Numbered from the stretch's first letter, positions 1-10,620 are shown. The stretch: DNA of 64,000 nucleotides from Prado023 sp963818445 (GCA_963818445.1 CAWFSG010000001.1:62001-126000), one strand, 5' to 3'. Made by a program: numbers and translations. The notes: generated by a model from the sequence alone, not told the origin.

Positions 1-1
1 G

Positions 2-403
2 GAGGTCGTGTTCCGCTCGGTGCTGCTGGGGCTGCTCACCAGCATGTACGGCACGGTGGTCGGCGTGCTCGGGTCGGCGTTCGTGTTCGGCCTCTGGCAC
101 ATCCTGCCGGCTCTGGAGATGCACGAATCGCACTCCCTGACCAGCCAGCTGGGCTCAGGATGGGGCGCGAAGCTGGCGACGGTGGCGGTGACCATCCTGG
201 CCACTGGTGGGGCAGGCATCCTGTTCGCGCTGCTCGTGGTGGTCAGCGGCAGCGTCCTGGCCCCGATGGGCCTGCACTGGGCCATGAACGGGCCGGGCTC
301 GATCGCCGCGTGGCTGGTCGGGCGTCGACGGGCCCGTGATGGGGCGCAGGCGGCAGGGGCGCCCGATGGGCAGGAGTCGCCCGAGGACGACCCCGCCGGC
401 TAG
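2..403 (+). CDS. CPBP family intramembrane metalloprotease, 3' part
   Basis: This is the C-terminal part of a gene that enters from the left edge. The visible reading frame opens with EVVFR, the end of the EExxxR motif. It is followed by FGLWH (FxxxH) and later HWAMN (HxxxN), which are the three conserved motifs of the CPBP/CAAX-type membrane protease family (Abi). Between them lie hydrophobic stretches typical of membrane helices. The tail after HWAMN is short, hydrophilic and ends in DDPAG. The family cleaves membrane substrates, and some members confer bacteriocin self-immunity; the substrate here cannot be told. The stop codon shares the four bases CTAG with the stop of the convergent MarR gene. 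Confidence 0.85.
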   Translation, partial: EVVFRSVLLGLLTSMYGTVVGVLGSAFVFGLWHILPALEMHESHSLTSQLGSGWGAKLATVAVTILATGGAGILFALLVVVSGSVLAPMGLHWAMNGPGSIAAWLVGRRRARDGAQAAGAPDGQESPEDDPAG

Positions 404-861
404 GACTCCTCGCCTGCGCGCAGGGCGTCGGCGACCGTGATGCACGCCTGGCCGAAGGCCTCGAACTGCTCCGGGGTGAGCCGGTCGACCAGGTGCCGGC
501 GCACGCTCTCCACATGGTCGGGAGCTGCAGCGACGATGGTCTCCCAGCCCTGGTCGGTCAGCACGGCGAACATGCCGCGGCCGTCCTGGGCGCACTCCTG
601 ACGGGTCACCAGGCCCGCCCTGGTCATCCGGTCGACCTGGTGGGACAGGCGGCTGCGGGAGAGCTGCGTGCGCTCGGCGAGGGTGCTCATCCGCATCCGG
701 CGCTCGGGGGACTCGGAGAGCTCCACGAGGACCTGGTAGTCGGTGCCGGTCAGGCCGTGCTGCTCCTGCAGGTCACGGTTGAGGCGCTCGGGCAGGAGCA
801 TGCTCGCGGCCAGCCAGCCGCGCCACAACCTCTGCTCGTCCTCCGTCAGCCACCGGGTCAT
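400..861 (-). CDS. MarR family transcriptional regulator
   Basis: A 153-residue winged-helix regulator. The central region (YQVLVELSESPERRMRMSTL, then ERTQLSRSRLSHQVDRMTRA) reads as the MarR recognition helix and is followed by the wing (QDGRGMFAVLTDQG). The chosen start is ATG at 861; an ATG at 870 (MGGMTRW...) is an alternative that could be leaderless. An imperfect dyad GGTTG-N6-CAACC lies just upstream at 881-896 and could be an autoregulatory operator. The gene is convergent with the CPBP gene and not visibly part of an operon. Length fits the family. The ligand and target genes are unknown. Confidence 0.85.
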   Translation of the reverse strand: MTRWLTEDEQRLWRGWLAASMLLPERLNRDLQEQHGLTGTDYQVLVELSESPERRMRMSTLAERTQLSRSRLSHQVDRMTRAGLVTRQECAQDGRGMFAVLTDQGWETIVAAAPDHVESVRRHLVDRLTPEQFEAFGQACITVADALRAGEES

Positions 862-880
862 GCCCCCCATGGTACCGGAT

Positions 881-896
881 GGTTGAACCGCCAACC
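881..896. promoter_or_regulatory. Possible MarR operator dyad
   Basis: GGTTG-N6-CAACC, an interrupted inverted repeat 20 bases upstream of the MarR start. MarR proteins usually bind such dyads over their own promoter. Only the symmetry is seen; binding is inferred. Confidence 0.35.
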
Positions 897-913
897 GGGT
901 CGAAGGTCCTTCG

Positions 914-1780
914 TCAGGGCAGGGTCAGGATCTCCGCGCCGTCCTCGGTGACCAGCAGGGTGTGCTCGAACTGGGCGGTCCAGCTGCCGTCCTTGGTCAC
1001 GGCCGTCCACCCGTCGGACCACATCGTGTAGTCGTAGGTGCCCAGGGTCAGCATCGGCTCGATCGTGAACGTCATCCCGGGCAGCATCAGGGTGTCGGAG
1101 TGTGGGTCGTCGAAGTGCGGGATGACCAGCCCGGTGTGGAACGACGTGCCGATCCCATGGCCGGTGAAGTCGCGGACCACCCCGTACCCGAAGCGCTTGG
1201 CGTAGGACTCGATGACCCGGCCGATGACGTTGATCGGGCGTCCCGGTCGCACTGCCCGGATCGAGCGCATCGTGGCCTCGTGCGTGCGCTCGACGAGCAG
1301 GCGCACGTCCTCGTCGACCTCCCCGACGAGGAATGTGGCGTTCGTGTCGCCGTGCACCCCGCCGAGGTACGCGGTGATGTCGATGTTGCAGATGTCACCC
1401 TCGCGCAGGACGGTGTCGTCGGGGATGCCGTGGCAGATCACCTCGTTGAGGCTGCTGCACAGGGACTTGGGGAACCCGCGGTACCCGAGGGTCGAGGGGT
1501 AGGCGCCGTGGTCGCAGAGGAACTCGTGGCCGATCCGGTCGAGCTCGTCGGTGGTCACGCCCGGCGCGATGGCGCGACCCACCTCGGCCAGGGCCTGGGC
1601 CGCCAGTCGCCCTGCGACGCGCATCGCCGCGATCGTCGCGGCGTCCTTCACCTCGCCGCCCGTGTAGGGGGCGGGCCGCGGTCGGTCGACGTACTCGGGC
1701 CGCACGATGCTGGCCGGCACAGGACGGCGGGGGGAGATCCGTCCCGCCGTCAGGGGAGCGCGGGAGGGTGCGGTCGGCAT
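914..1780 (-). CDS. map: Methionine aminopeptidase, type I
   Basis: 288 residues from ATG at 1780 (MPTAPSRAPL). It removes the initiator methionine from nascent proteins. All five metal ligands of the pita-bread fold are visible in order: Asp in NIDITAYLGG, Asp in GVHGDTNATF, His in TGHGIGTSFHTG, Glu in FTIEPML and Glu in QFEHTLLVTE. The N-terminal 40 or so residues form the extension common in actinobacterial MetAP1c (PRRPVPASIVRPEYV). The reading frame extends upstream without a credible start, so the ATG at 1780 was preferred. A small conserved gene is transcribed divergently on the other strand. Confidence 0.96.
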   Translation of the reverse strand: MPTAPSRAPLTAGRISPRRPVPASIVRPEYVDRPRPAPYTGGEVKDAATIAAMRVAGRLAAQALAEVGRAIAPGVTTDELDRIGHEFLCDHGAYPSTLGYRGFPKSLCSSLNEVICHGIPDDTVLREGDICNIDITAYLGGVHGDTNATFLVGEVDEDVRLLVERTHEATMRSIRAVRPGRPINVIGRVIESYAKRFGYGVVRDFTGHGIGTSFHTGLVIPHFDDPHSDTLMLPGMTFTIEPMLTLGTYDYTMWSDGWTAVTKDGSWTAQFEHTLLVTEDGAEILTLP

Positions 1781-1858
1781 GCGACAAGAGTACGCAGGAC
1801 ATGCCGCGCGCGCGGCCGGTAGCGTCAGGGCTGGTCGCGGACCCCCGAGGAGGACACG

Positions 1859-2041
1859 GTGTCGTACTGGTACTGCCTGACCCACGGCGCAGTGGAGCCC
1901 GATGAGGGCTGCGCCCACGCCGAGCGGCTCGGGCCCTACCCCGACCGTGAGTCGGCGCAGGCCGCACTCGAGCGTGCGCACAAGCGCTCCGAGGCGTGGG
2001 ACCACGACGTGCGCTGGAACGACGAGGACCTCGACGACTGA
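1859..2041 (+). CDS. Conserved small actinobacterial protein of unknown function
   Basis: A 60-residue acidic protein starting at a GTG five bases after a strong AGGAGG ribosome binding site. The N-terminus (SYWYCLTHGAVEP) has the spacing WYC-x2-H with a further Cys-His (GCAHAERLGPY), hinting at metal binding or a disulfide. The LGPYPDRESAQAALE segment resembles short actinobacterial proteins I know only as hypothetical, sometimes labelled SPOR-like. The C-terminus is Asp/Glu-rich (WNDEDLDD). It is divergent from map. Codon use matches its neighbours, so I treat it as a genuine gene. Confidence 0.75.
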   Translation: MSYWYCLTHGAVEPDEGCAHAERLGPYPDRESAQAALERAHKRSEAWDHDVRWNDEDLDD

Positions 2042-2068
2042 GCGCCGGGGCGGCCGGGCGCTGACCCC

Positions 2069-3355
2069 TCAGTCGCCCGATGCCTCGTCCGCCGCGCGCG
2101 CGGCGCGAACGGCCCGTTCGCGTGTCGCGTTCGGATCGGTCCTGTCATCGAACCGCCAGAGGCTCGGCAGCGCGAACGCCAGCAGGACGCCCCCTGCGGC
2201 ACACAGCAGGCCGCCGGACACGAGGCTGGTGCGAAGCGAGGTCAGGGCAGCCACCCCGGTGGAGCGGACCTGTCCCAGGGTCGGACCGATCGAGTAGCTG
2301 AGCATCTCGACCCCGGCCATCCGGCCGCGCAGCTCGTCGGGGATCGTCTGGTTCCAGATCAGCATCCGGAACAGCCCGGAGATCATGTCGGCGGCCCCGG
2401 CCAGGCCCAGCATCAGCAGCACGATCGCCACCGAGTCGCTCAGGCCGACGCCGGCGATCGCCAGGCCCCAGCAGATCGCGGCCAGGAGGACGGCCCGGCC
2501 GTGATGGTGCACGTGGCTGGTCCACCCGCTGGTCAGGGTGGCCAGGAGGCTGCCGACTGCGCCCGCGGAGTACAGGAATCCCAGGACCCACGGGCGCCCC
2601 GAGGTCCTCGGCCAGGAACGGGAACAGGGCGTAGGGGAACGCGAAGACCATGGCCATCATGTCCACGGCGTAGGTGCCGAGCAGGTCCTTGCGCGACCAC
2701 GCGTAGCGCATCCCCTCGTCCGATCCGGCGCAGGCTGGCCGGCTCGGCGGACTCCGACTCGGCGGGATCGACCGGAGGCGCCAGAGCGCCAGGCCGGAGA
2801 TGAGGAAGGTGGCGGCGTCGAACGCGTAGGCCGACCAGACGCCGAACCCCGCGATCAGCAGGCCGCCGAGAGCCGGACCGACGATGCTCGCCCACCTGCC
2901 AGCGCAGGGAGTTCAAGGCGCCGGCGGCGGCCAGCTCGTCGTGGGCCACGACCCGGGGGATGATCGCCTCCAGCGAGGGCCGCTGGAGTCCGTCGACGGC
3001 GGCGAAGAGCATCGCGACCACGTAGATCACCCACAGGTGCGGGTCCGGCTGCAGGGCATTGACCAGCAGGATCACCGAGAGCGCCAGGCTGGAGAACTCG
3101 GTGACCAGACACCATCCGGCGGCGGTCCACGGCGTCTGCCATGGCCCCGCCCCAGAGGCCGAACACGATGAGCGGGACGAGCTCGGCCAGCCCGATCAGG
3201 CCGACCGCGACGAACGAGTCCGTCAGCTGCGCCACCTGGAAGGGCAGGGCGACCATGGTCACCATGGAGCCCAGGTAGGTCACCAGTCCGGAGGCGAACA
3301 CCCAGCGGAAGTCGCGCGAGTGCCGCAGCGGGCGCAGGTCCATCCGGATGCGCAC
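2069..3355 (-). CDS. MFS transporter (EntS-like), frame-interrupted
   Basis: A twelve-helix major facilitator of the MFS_3/EntS exporter type, about 425 residues when joined. The N-terminus VRIRMDLRPL followed by SRDFRWVFASG and the loop motif ADAVDRRRM are typical of this subgroup. The C-terminus carries GRMAGVEMLSYSIGPTLGQV. The frame breaks at about 3109, 2889 and 2600. At each point removing one base restores the expected sequence (e.g. MVLVTEFSSLAL, RWQVGSIVGPALGG, APWVLGFLYSAG). The substrate is unknown; the subgroup exports siderophores or drugs. The start is GTG at 3355, with ATG at 3343 as alternative. Whether this is a real pseudogene or sequence error cannot be settled here, but similar breaks in essential genes favour error. 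Confidence 0.75.
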
Positions 3356-3440
3356 GCGGCGGGCGGGGGCTTCCCTCAGGCACGAGGGTCGATTGTCCAC
3401 CGTCGCCCGGTCGGGGCAATGGCGCCCGAACGGAGTGCGG

Positions 3441-4308
3441 TCAGCTGTACTGGTGCTCCGGACCCGGGTAGGTCCCGGCGACGACCTCGCCGGCCCATTC
3501 GCGAACGGCACCCGACAGCACCGCACCGAGGTCGGCGTACCGCTTGACGAACTTCGCCGGACGACCCGGGGTCAGCCCGGCCATGTCCTGCCAGACCAGC
3601 ACCTGGGCATCGGTGGACGCGCCGGCACCGATCCCGATCGTGGGGATCGACAGGCTGCGCGTCACCCGCTCGGCCAGGTCGCTGGGCACCACCTCGAGGA
3701 CGATGGCGAACGCGCCGGCGGCCTCCATGGCCTTGGCGTCCTGCATGAGGATCTCGCCGTCCTCACCGCGACCCTGCACCCGGTAGCCGCCGAGCTGGTT
3801 GACCGACTGCGGGGTCAGTCCCAGGTGCGCCATCACGGGGATGCCGGCCGAGACCAGGGCCTCGACCTGCGGAAGCACGCGCGCGCCACCCTCGAGCTTC
3901 ACAGCCTGGACGCCGGCCTCCTTCATGAACCGGGCGGCGGTCTCCAGGGCCTGCTGCGGTGAGCCCTGGTAGGAGCCGAACGGGAGGTCGCCGACCACCA
4001 GGGCGCGCGACGACCCGCGAACGACGGCCGCCGCCAGGGGCAGCAGGTCATCGACGGTGACCGGGACCGTGGAGTCGTAGCCGTAGACGACCATTGCCGC
4101 CGAGTCGCCGACGAGCATCACCGGGATGCCGGCGTCGTCGAAGATGCGCGCGGTCAGCGCGTCGTACGCGGTGATCATGGGCCACTTCTCGCCCCGGGCC
4201 TTCGCCGCGATCAGGTCGCGAGTCGTGACCCGTCGTCCTGTCGGCGCAGCGCCGTACAGGCTGGGGGAGGTGGAATCGAGGGACGCCGGAGGCGGCGGGC
4301 AGGCTCAT
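3441..4308 (-). CDS. panB: 3-methyl-2-oxobutanoate hydroxymethyltransferase (ketopantoate hydroxymethyltransferase)
   Basis: First step of pantothenate synthesis: transfers a hydroxymethyl group from 5,10-methylene-THF to ketoisovalerate. Family motifs are plain: MITAYDALTARIFDDAG, VGDSAAMVVYGYDST, GDLPFGSYQ, KLEGG, GIPVMAHLGLTPQSV, and IGIGAGASTDAQVLVWQD near the C-terminus. The conserved N-terminal stretch (RRVTTRDLIAAKARGEKWP) lies upstream of the first in-frame ATG and runs into a stop with no start codon. The neighbouring frame supplies ATG at 4308 (MSLPAASGVP). One extra base between about 4270 and 4298 explains this, giving a protein of about 288 residues, normal for PanB. Confidence 0.93.
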
Positions 4309-4515
4309 GTGCGATCTCTCCCATCTCGAGGCTCACGAACGGAGTCCCCGGACGACACGAATGGTCGCACGTCGTGCGCCACTTGGCCAGAGCAGGAATA
4401 CCCGAATCCCGGGGCGGGGAAACGTCTCGGCGCGGGGCCGTCACGGGGCGTTGTTCGACTGGGGGTCGGGCCGTCGCAGCGGGTGATCGAGGTCCAGACC
4501 GGCCTCGCGGATGGC

Positions 4516-6243
4516 TCAGTCAGCCAGCTCGCGGTAGTGGTTGGTGATCGGCTGGCGGCGGTCGCGGCCGAACGAGCGCGGGGTGATCTTCGTCCCGATC
4601 GGGTACTGGCGGCGCTTGTACTCGGCGAAGTCGGTCATCCGCAGGACGCGTTCCACCAACGCCTTGTCGTACCCGTCGGCCACGATCTCGTCGGCGCCCC
4701 GGTCGCGTTCGACGTAGTCGTCGAGGATGTCGTCGAGGACCTCGTACTCGGGCAGGGAGTCGGTGTCCTTCTGGTCCGGTCGCAGCTCAGCCGACGGGGG
4801 CTTGTCGATCGAACTCGGCGGGATGGGCGGCGTCTGCCCGAGCCGCTCGGCCTCGGCGTTGCGCCAGCGGGCCAGTCGGAACACCCAGGTCTTGGGCACG
4901 TCCTTGATCGGGCCGAACCCGCCGACCGCGTCGCCGTAGATCGTCGAGTAGCCCACCGAGAGCTCGCTCTTGTTCCCCGGGGCCAGCACGAGGTGGCCCT
5001 CCTGGTTGCTGATGGCCATGACGGTCGTGCCGCGGATGCGGGCCTGCAGGTTCTCCTCGGCCAGGCCGGTGAGCTCCATCGAGGCCATGAAGGCGTCGAA
5101 GATCGGGGCGATCGGGATCCGGCGGATGTGCGCGCCCAGCCGCTCGGCGAGGTCGAACGCGTCGTCCTGGGAGTGCTGCGAGGAGTACTTGCTGGGCATC
5201 GAGATGCCGTACACGTTCTCCCCGCCGATCGCGTCCGCCGCGATGGCCGCGACCAGCGCGGAGTCGATGCCCCCGGACATGCCGAACGTGACCGAGCGGA
5301 AGCCGTTCTTGCGCACGTAGTCGCCCAGCCCGACAGCCAGGGCGGCAGTACATCTCCGCCTCGTCGGTGAGCCGCGGCTCGATCTCCGGTTGGGGCAGCG
5401 GCTCGTACGGCGCGACCGGTCCGCCGGGGATCTCGGCGGTGCAGTACCCGCCGGCCGCAGGGAGGTCGAGGTCGACCACGAGCAGGGCTTCGGCGAACTG
5501 CGGGGCGCGGGCGATCAGCGCACCGTCGGGGCCGACCACCAGCGAGTCGCCGTCGAACACGAGCTCGTCCTGCCCGCCGACCATGTTGACGTAGGCCAGG
5601 GCCGCCCCGGCCTCGACCGCGCGACGCGAGGCCAGCGCCAGGCGGGTGTCGTCCTTGTGCACCTCGTAGGGCGACCCGTTGATCACCACGAGCAGTCCGG
5701 CCTGGACCTCGCGCACCTGGGCGACTGGGCCGCCGTCCTGCCAGAGGTCCTCGCAGATGGCCAGGGCGACGTCGACCCCGGCGATCCGGACGACGCACGG
5801 GTCGGTCCCGGGGACGAAGTAGCGGAACTCGTCGAACACCCCGTAGTTGGGCAGGTGGTGCTTGCTGTACCGGGCGACCACCTGACCGCCGTGCAGCACG
5901 GCGGCGGCGTTGATCGGCGCGCCGCGAGGGGTGCCCAGCGGGTTGTCCCGGCCCCCGTCGCGCAGGTCGAGGTAGCCGACGATGGCCGCGACCTCGCCGA
6001 GTCCCTCGCTCGGCCAGGGTGACGGCCAGGGTGTCCAGGGCGCGTGATCGAGGCCTGCTGGAACGACCAGCGCAGGGCGAGGTCCTCGATCGGGTACCCG
6101 GTGAGGACCATCTCCGGGAAGGCCACCAGGTGCGCGCCGGCCGCGGCCGCCTCCCGGGTCCGCTCGACGACGATCCGCGCGTTGCCGGCGAAGTCGCCGA
6201 CGACAGGATTGACCTGGGCCAGGGCGATGCGCAGTTGGGGCAC
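4516..6243 (-). CDS. nadE: Glutamine-dependent NAD(+) synthetase, frame-interrupted
   Basis: Last step of NAD synthesis: amidates nicotinic acid adenine dinucleotide with ammonia produced by its own glutaminase domain. Residues 1 to about 270 are a nitrilase-like amidohydrolase (FPEMVLTGYP carrying the catalytic Glu, LAICEDLW the Cys). The rest is the synthetase with the PP-loop SGGIDSALVAAI. The start is GTG at 6243 (VPQLRIALAQVNPVVGD). Three frame breaks occur, near 6043, 6004 and 5347. Dropping one base at each yields an unbroken, family-like sequence (TDEAEMYAALAVGLGDYVRKNG at the last). Total about 575 residues, normal for the two-domain form. Such an essential enzyme broken three times points to sequence error. 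Confidence 0.93.
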
Positions 6244-6325
6244 GGTGGGCAGGCTATCGAGTGGGCGCGGGGGTGAGCGCGCCGCGCCCCGCGGCAGGAC
6301 CGGGCGATGGGGCAGTATGTCCCCC

Positions 6326-7665
6326 ATGGACAAGCAGACGGAGTTCGTGCTGCGCACGGTCGAGGAGCGCGACATCCGGTTCGTCCGGCTGTGGTTCACC
6401 GACGTGCTCGGCTACCTGAAGTCGGTGGCGATCGCACCTGCGGAGCTCGAGAGCGCCTTCAGCGAGGGGATCGGCTTCGACGGCTCGGCCATCGAGGGCT
6501 TCGCCCGGGTGCAGGAGGCCGACATGCTGGCCATGCCCGACCCCGGCACGTTCCAGGTGCTGCCCTGGCGGGGGGAGTCCCAGGGCGTGGCCCGCATGTT
6601 CTGCGACATCACGATGCCCGACGGGAGCCCGTCGTTCGCCGACCCGCGCTACGTGCTCAAGCGCACCTTGTCCCGTGCTGCCGACCAGGGCCTGACGTTC
6701 TACACGCACCCGGAGATCGAGTTCTACCTGTTCAAGGAGCCGCACCGGCCCGGCCAGAAGCCGGTCCCGATCGACGAGGGTGGCTACTTCGACCACACGC
6801 CCCAGGGCTCGGGCTACGACTTCCGCCGGCAGGCGATCCAGATCCTCGAGGCGATGGGGATCTCGGTCGAGTTCAGCCACCATGAGGGCGGCCCGGGCCA
6901 GCAGGAGATCGACCTGCGCTACGCCGACGCGCTGACGACCGCGGACAACATCATGACGTTCCGGCTGGTCGTCAAGGAGGTGGCCCTCGAGCAGGGGGTC
7001 TCGGCGACGTTCATGCCCAAGCCCCTGCGCGACCACCCGGGATCGGGCATGCACACGCACCTGTCGCTGTTCGAGGGCGACCGCAACGCGTTCTTCGAGG
7101 CGGGCGCCGAGCTCCAGCTGAGCCAGACGGCGCGATCGTTCATGGCCGGGATCCTGCATCACGCGCCAGAGATGAGCGCGGTGACCAACCAGTGGGTCAA
7201 CTCCTACAAGCGCTTGGTGGGCGGCGGTGAGGCGCCCGCCTGGGTGTGCTGGGGGCACAACAACCGCAGCGCGCTGCTGCGCGTGCCGATGTACAAGCCG
7301 GAGAAGGGCAACTCGACGCGCATCGAGTACCGCGCGATGGACTCCGCGGCCAACCCGTACCTGGCCTACGCCCTGCTGCTCTCCGCGGGGCATGAAGGGC
7401 ATCGCCGAGGGCTACGAGCTGCCATCCGGGACCGACGACGACGTCTGGGCCCTGAGCAACTGCGGAGCGCCGCGCGATGGGCCTCAACCCGCTGCCGATG
7501 AGCCTCAACCAGGCGATCCAGGCCATGGAGCGCAGCGAGCTCGTCGCCGAGACGCTCGGTGAGCATGTCTTCGACTTCTTCCTGCGCAACAAGCGTGCCG
7601 AGTGGGAGGAGTACCGGCGCCAGGTGACGCAGTTCGAGCTGGACCGCTACCTCCCCATGCTGTAG
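6326..7665 (+). CDS. glnA2: Type I glutamine synthetase, GlnA2-like, frame-interrupted
   Basis: The sequence is very close to the mycobacterial GlnA2 group, from its start MDKQTEFVLRTVEERDIRFV. The beta-Grasp domain is followed by the catalytic domain: EIEFYLFKE, HHEGGPGQQEIDLR (glutamate and metal ligands), the ATP-site region GMHTHLSLF, and NRSALLRVP. It lies directly before glnE, the gene order known from mycobacteria. Two single extra bases break the frame, at about 7391 (after SAG, before MKGIAEGYELP) and 7461 (ALSN before AERRAMGLNPLP). Joined length is about 446 residues, as expected. The role is either ATP-dependent glutamine formation or, as for some actinobacterial paralogues, gamma-glutamylation of another amine; the sequence alone does not decide. 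Confidence 0.92.
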
Positions 7666-7674
7666 GCGCCGACC

Positions 7675-10620
7675 GTGACCGAGCCCCCGTCAGGTCGAGC
7701 CGACACCCCGGCCGGCCGGTTGGCACGACTCGGCGTCCCGGACGCCCAGCGCACCGGGGCGGCGCTGATGGACGTCGGCTGGTGGTCCGAGGACCTGCTC
7801 GAGGAGGTGGGCGCCGCCGCCGAGCCGGGCCAGGTGGTGCGCACGGCCCTGGACCTGCAGGCCGCAGCACCCCAGCGCATCGCGGCCGTCGCGGCAGACT
7901 CCCGTGCGTGGCGCCGGTTCGCCCAGACCACGGGCGTCTCCATCGCGCTCGCCGAGCACCTGGTGCGCCACCCCGAGCACCTCGAGATCCTGTTCGAGGA
8001 CTCCCCGCCGCCGGGCGCACAGGCGCTGTGCGAGCAGATCGTGGACGCTGTCGCGGGGATGGGCGCGGGTGCCGCCGACGCCCTGCGCGTGGCCTACCGG
8101 GCGGCGGTCCTGCGCATCGCCATCGCCGACGTCGTCCACGGGGCGCCCTTCGAGCTGACGGCACTGCGCCTGTCGGAGCTGGCCGACGCCGTCCTGTCCG
8201 CTGCCCTGGCGGCCGCCCGCGAGCAGCTGCCCGACGGCGCCCCGCAGGCCCGGCTGGCCATCATCGGGATGGGCAAGTGCGGAGGCCGCGAGCTGAACTA
8301 CATCAGCGACGTCGACGTGATCTTCGTGGCCGAGCCCGCCGAGGGGGTCGAGGAGTCCGAGGCCCTGCGGACGGCGACCATGCTGGCCTCGAGCGTCATG
8401 CGCCTGTGCAGCCAGCCCACCGCCGAGGGCAGCATCTGGGAGGTCGACGCCAACCTGCGCCCGGAGGGGCGGGCCGGGGCACTGGTCCGGACGCTGCGCA
8501 GCCACGTGGGCTACTACGAGCGCTGGGCCAAGACCTGGGAGTTCCAGGCCCTGCTCAAGGCGCGCGCCGTGGCCGGCGACGCGGAGCTGGGGGCCGCCTA
8601 CATCGACGCCGTCCTGCCCTTCGTCTGGTCGGCTGCGGACCGCTCCGGGTTCGTCACCGAGACCCAGCAGATGCGTCAGCGGGTCGAGCGCAACGTGCCG
8701 GCCAAGGACGCCGAACGCCAGCTCAAGCTGGGCAGGGGCGGGCTGCGCGACGTCGAGTTCAGCGTGCAGCTGCTGCAACTGGTGCACGGGCGCAGTGACG
8801 TCATGCTGCGCAGCCCGACCACCCTGACCGCCCTGGAGTCCCTGGCCACCTGGGGGTACGTGGGCCGCGAGGACGCCTCAGGGCTCGCCAGCGCCTACCG
8901 CTTCCTGCGCACCCTGGAGCACCGGATCCAGATGCACCGGATGGTGCGCTCGCACGTCGTGCCCCGCGAGGATGAGGACCTGCGGCGCCTGGGCCGCTCG
9001 ATGGGGTTCATGGCCGACCCCGGCAAGGAGCTCGTCGACGCGTGGCAGCGTCGGGCGCACGAGGTCCGGCGCATCCACGAGAAGCTCTTCTACCGACCCC
9101 TGCTGGACGCCGTCGCGCGCCTGGACAGCGGCCAGGCCCGGCTCACGCCGCAGGCGGCCCGCGAGCGCCTGGACGCCCTGGGATTCCGGGACCCGGCCGG
9201 CGCGCTGAACCACATCGAGGCGCTCACCTCCGGGGTGAGCCGACGGGCGGCGATCCAGCGGACGCTGCTGCCGGTGATGCTCGGCTGGTTCGCCGACGCG
9301 CCGGACCCGGATGCCGGCCTGCTCGGCTTCCGGCGGGTGAGCGAGGACCTCGGTGGGACGCCCTGGTACCTGCGGCTGCTGCGCGACGAGTCGGCCTGTG
9401 CCGAGCGGATGGCCCGGGTGCTGGCCAGCAGCCGGTACGCCTCCGAGCTGCTGCAGCGGGCCCCCGACGGCGTGGCCCTGCTCGCCGATACCGCTGAGTT
9501 GCGCCCGCGGCAGTCCGGTCCGCTCACGGCGGAGTTCCTGGCCACGGCCGCCCGCTACGACGAGGCCGCCGAGGCGGTGGTCGCCGTGCGTGCCCTGCGC
9601 CGGCGCGAGCTGTTCCGGATCGCGGCCACCGACATCCTCGAGCCGCTGACCGTCGACGACGTCGGCAACGCCCTGACTGATGTCGCCGACGCCACGATCT
9701 CCGGGGCCCTGCAGGCCGCGACCGCCGAGCTGGAGCGGGCGCGTGGGTCGGCGCTGCCGACCCGGATGCTGGTCATCGGGATGGGCCGCTACGGCGGGGG
9801 TGAGATCGGCTACGGCAGCGACGCCGATGTCGTGTTCGTCCACGACCCGCTGCCCGGGGTCGACGAGCGCGAGGCGGCCGCCGCCGCGACCCTCGTGGCC
9901 AACGAGGTGCGCTCCCTGCTCAACGCCCCGTCGCCGGACCCGCCGCTGCAGCTGGACACCGACCTGCGCCCGGAGGGCAAGCAGGGCCCGCCCGTGCGCA
10001 CGGTGGCCTCCTACCTGGCCTACTACGACCGGTGGCGCTCCTTCTGGGAGGCCCAGGCCCTGCTGCGCGCCGATCGGGTGGCCGGCGACCCGCAGGTCTG
10101 GGCCCGGGTCCGCGCCGGGATCGACCCGATCCGCTGGCCGGCCGACGGGGTCGGCGCCGACCAGCTGCGCGAGATCCGCCGGCTCAAGGCCCGGATGGAG
10201 AACGAGCGGCTGCCGCGGGGTGCGGACCCGACGCTGCACACGAAGCTGGGCCGTGGCGGGCTCTCGGACGTCGAATGGGTCATCCAGCTGCTCCAGCTGC
10301 AGCACGCCCATCGGATCCCCGAGCTGCGCACCACCCGCACGATGGCAGCGCTCGAGGCTGCCCGGCGCACGGGCCTGCTGGAGGCATCCGACGCCGACGT
10401 GCTCTCCGATGCCTGGCGGATGGCCACCCGGATCCGCAACGTCGTGATGCTGGTGCGCGGTCGGGCCACCGACATGGTCCCGACCGAGGTCCACGAGCTG
10501 GCCGCGGTGAGCCGGATCCTCGGCTACGCCCCGGGGGAGTCCGGCGCCCTGCTCGAGGACTACCGGCGGACCACCCGACGCGCCCGGGGCGCCTCGGAGC
10601 GGCTCTTCTACGGCCAGTAG
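7675..10620 (+). CDS. glnE: Bifunctional glutamine synthetase adenylyltransferase/adenylyl-removing enzyme
   Basis: 981 residues, intact, from GTG at 7675, nine bases after glnA2. It attaches and removes AMP on the regulatory tyrosine of glutamine synthetase in response to nitrogen status. Two homologous nucleotidyltransferase halves are visible. The first has GMGKCGGRELNY then SDVDVIF; the second has GMGRYGGGEIGYGSDADVVF. Each is followed by a glutamine-synthetase adenylyltransferase helical module with the LGRGGLRDVEF / LGRGGLSDVEW motif. Its likely substrate is the GlnA encoded at 40878-42311, which keeps the adenylylation tyrosine. No terminator with a T-run follows. Confidence 0.97.
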   Translation: MTEPPSGRADTPAGRLARLGVPDAQRTGAALMDVGWWSEDLLEEVGAAAEPGQVVRTALDLQAAAPQRIAAVAADSRAWRRFAQTTGVSIALAEHLVRHPEHLEILFEDSPPPGAQALCEQIVDAVAGMGAGAADALRVAYRAAVLRIAIADVVHGAPFELTALRLSELADAVLSAALAAAREQLPDGAPQARLAIIGMGKCGGRELNYISDVDVIFVAEPAEGVEESEALRTATMLASSVMRLCSQPTAEGSIWEVDANLRPEGRAGALVRTLRSHVGYYERWAKTWEFQALLKARAVAGDAELGAAYIDAVLPFVWSAADRSGFVTETQQMRQRVERNVPAKDAERQLKLGRGGLRDVEFSVQLLQLVHGRSDVMLRSPTTLTALESLATWGYVGREDASGLASAYRFLRTLEHRIQMHRMVRSHVVPREDEDLRRLGRSMGFMADPGKELVDAWQRRAHEVRRIHEKLFYRPLLDAVARLDSGQARLTPQAARERLDALGFRDPAGALNHIEALTSGVSRRAAIQRTLLPVMLGWFADAPDPDAGLLGFRRVSEDLGGTPWYLRLLRDESACAERMARVLASSRYASELLQRAPDGVALLADTAELRPRQSGPLTAEFLATAARYDEAAEAVVAVRALRRRELFRIAATDILEPLTVDDVGNALTDVADATISGALQAATAELERARGSALPTRMLVIGMGRYGGGEIGYGSDADVVFVHDPLPGVDEREAAAAATLVANEVRSLLNAPSPDPPLQLDTDLRPEGKQGPPVRTVASYLAYYDRWRSFWEAQALLRADRVAGDPQVWARVRAGIDPIRWPADGVGADQLREIRRLKARMENERLPRGADPTLHTKLGRGGLSDVEWVIQLLQLQHAHRIPELRTTRTMAALEAARRTGLLEASDADVLSDAWRMATRIRNVVMLVRGRATDMVPTEVHELAAVSRILGYAPGESGALLEDYRRTTRRARGASERLFYGQ

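Noticed and set aside
4309..4515. tRNA or small RNA between nadE and panB
   Set aside because: No cloverleaf or T-arm consensus found; nothing convincing in the gap.
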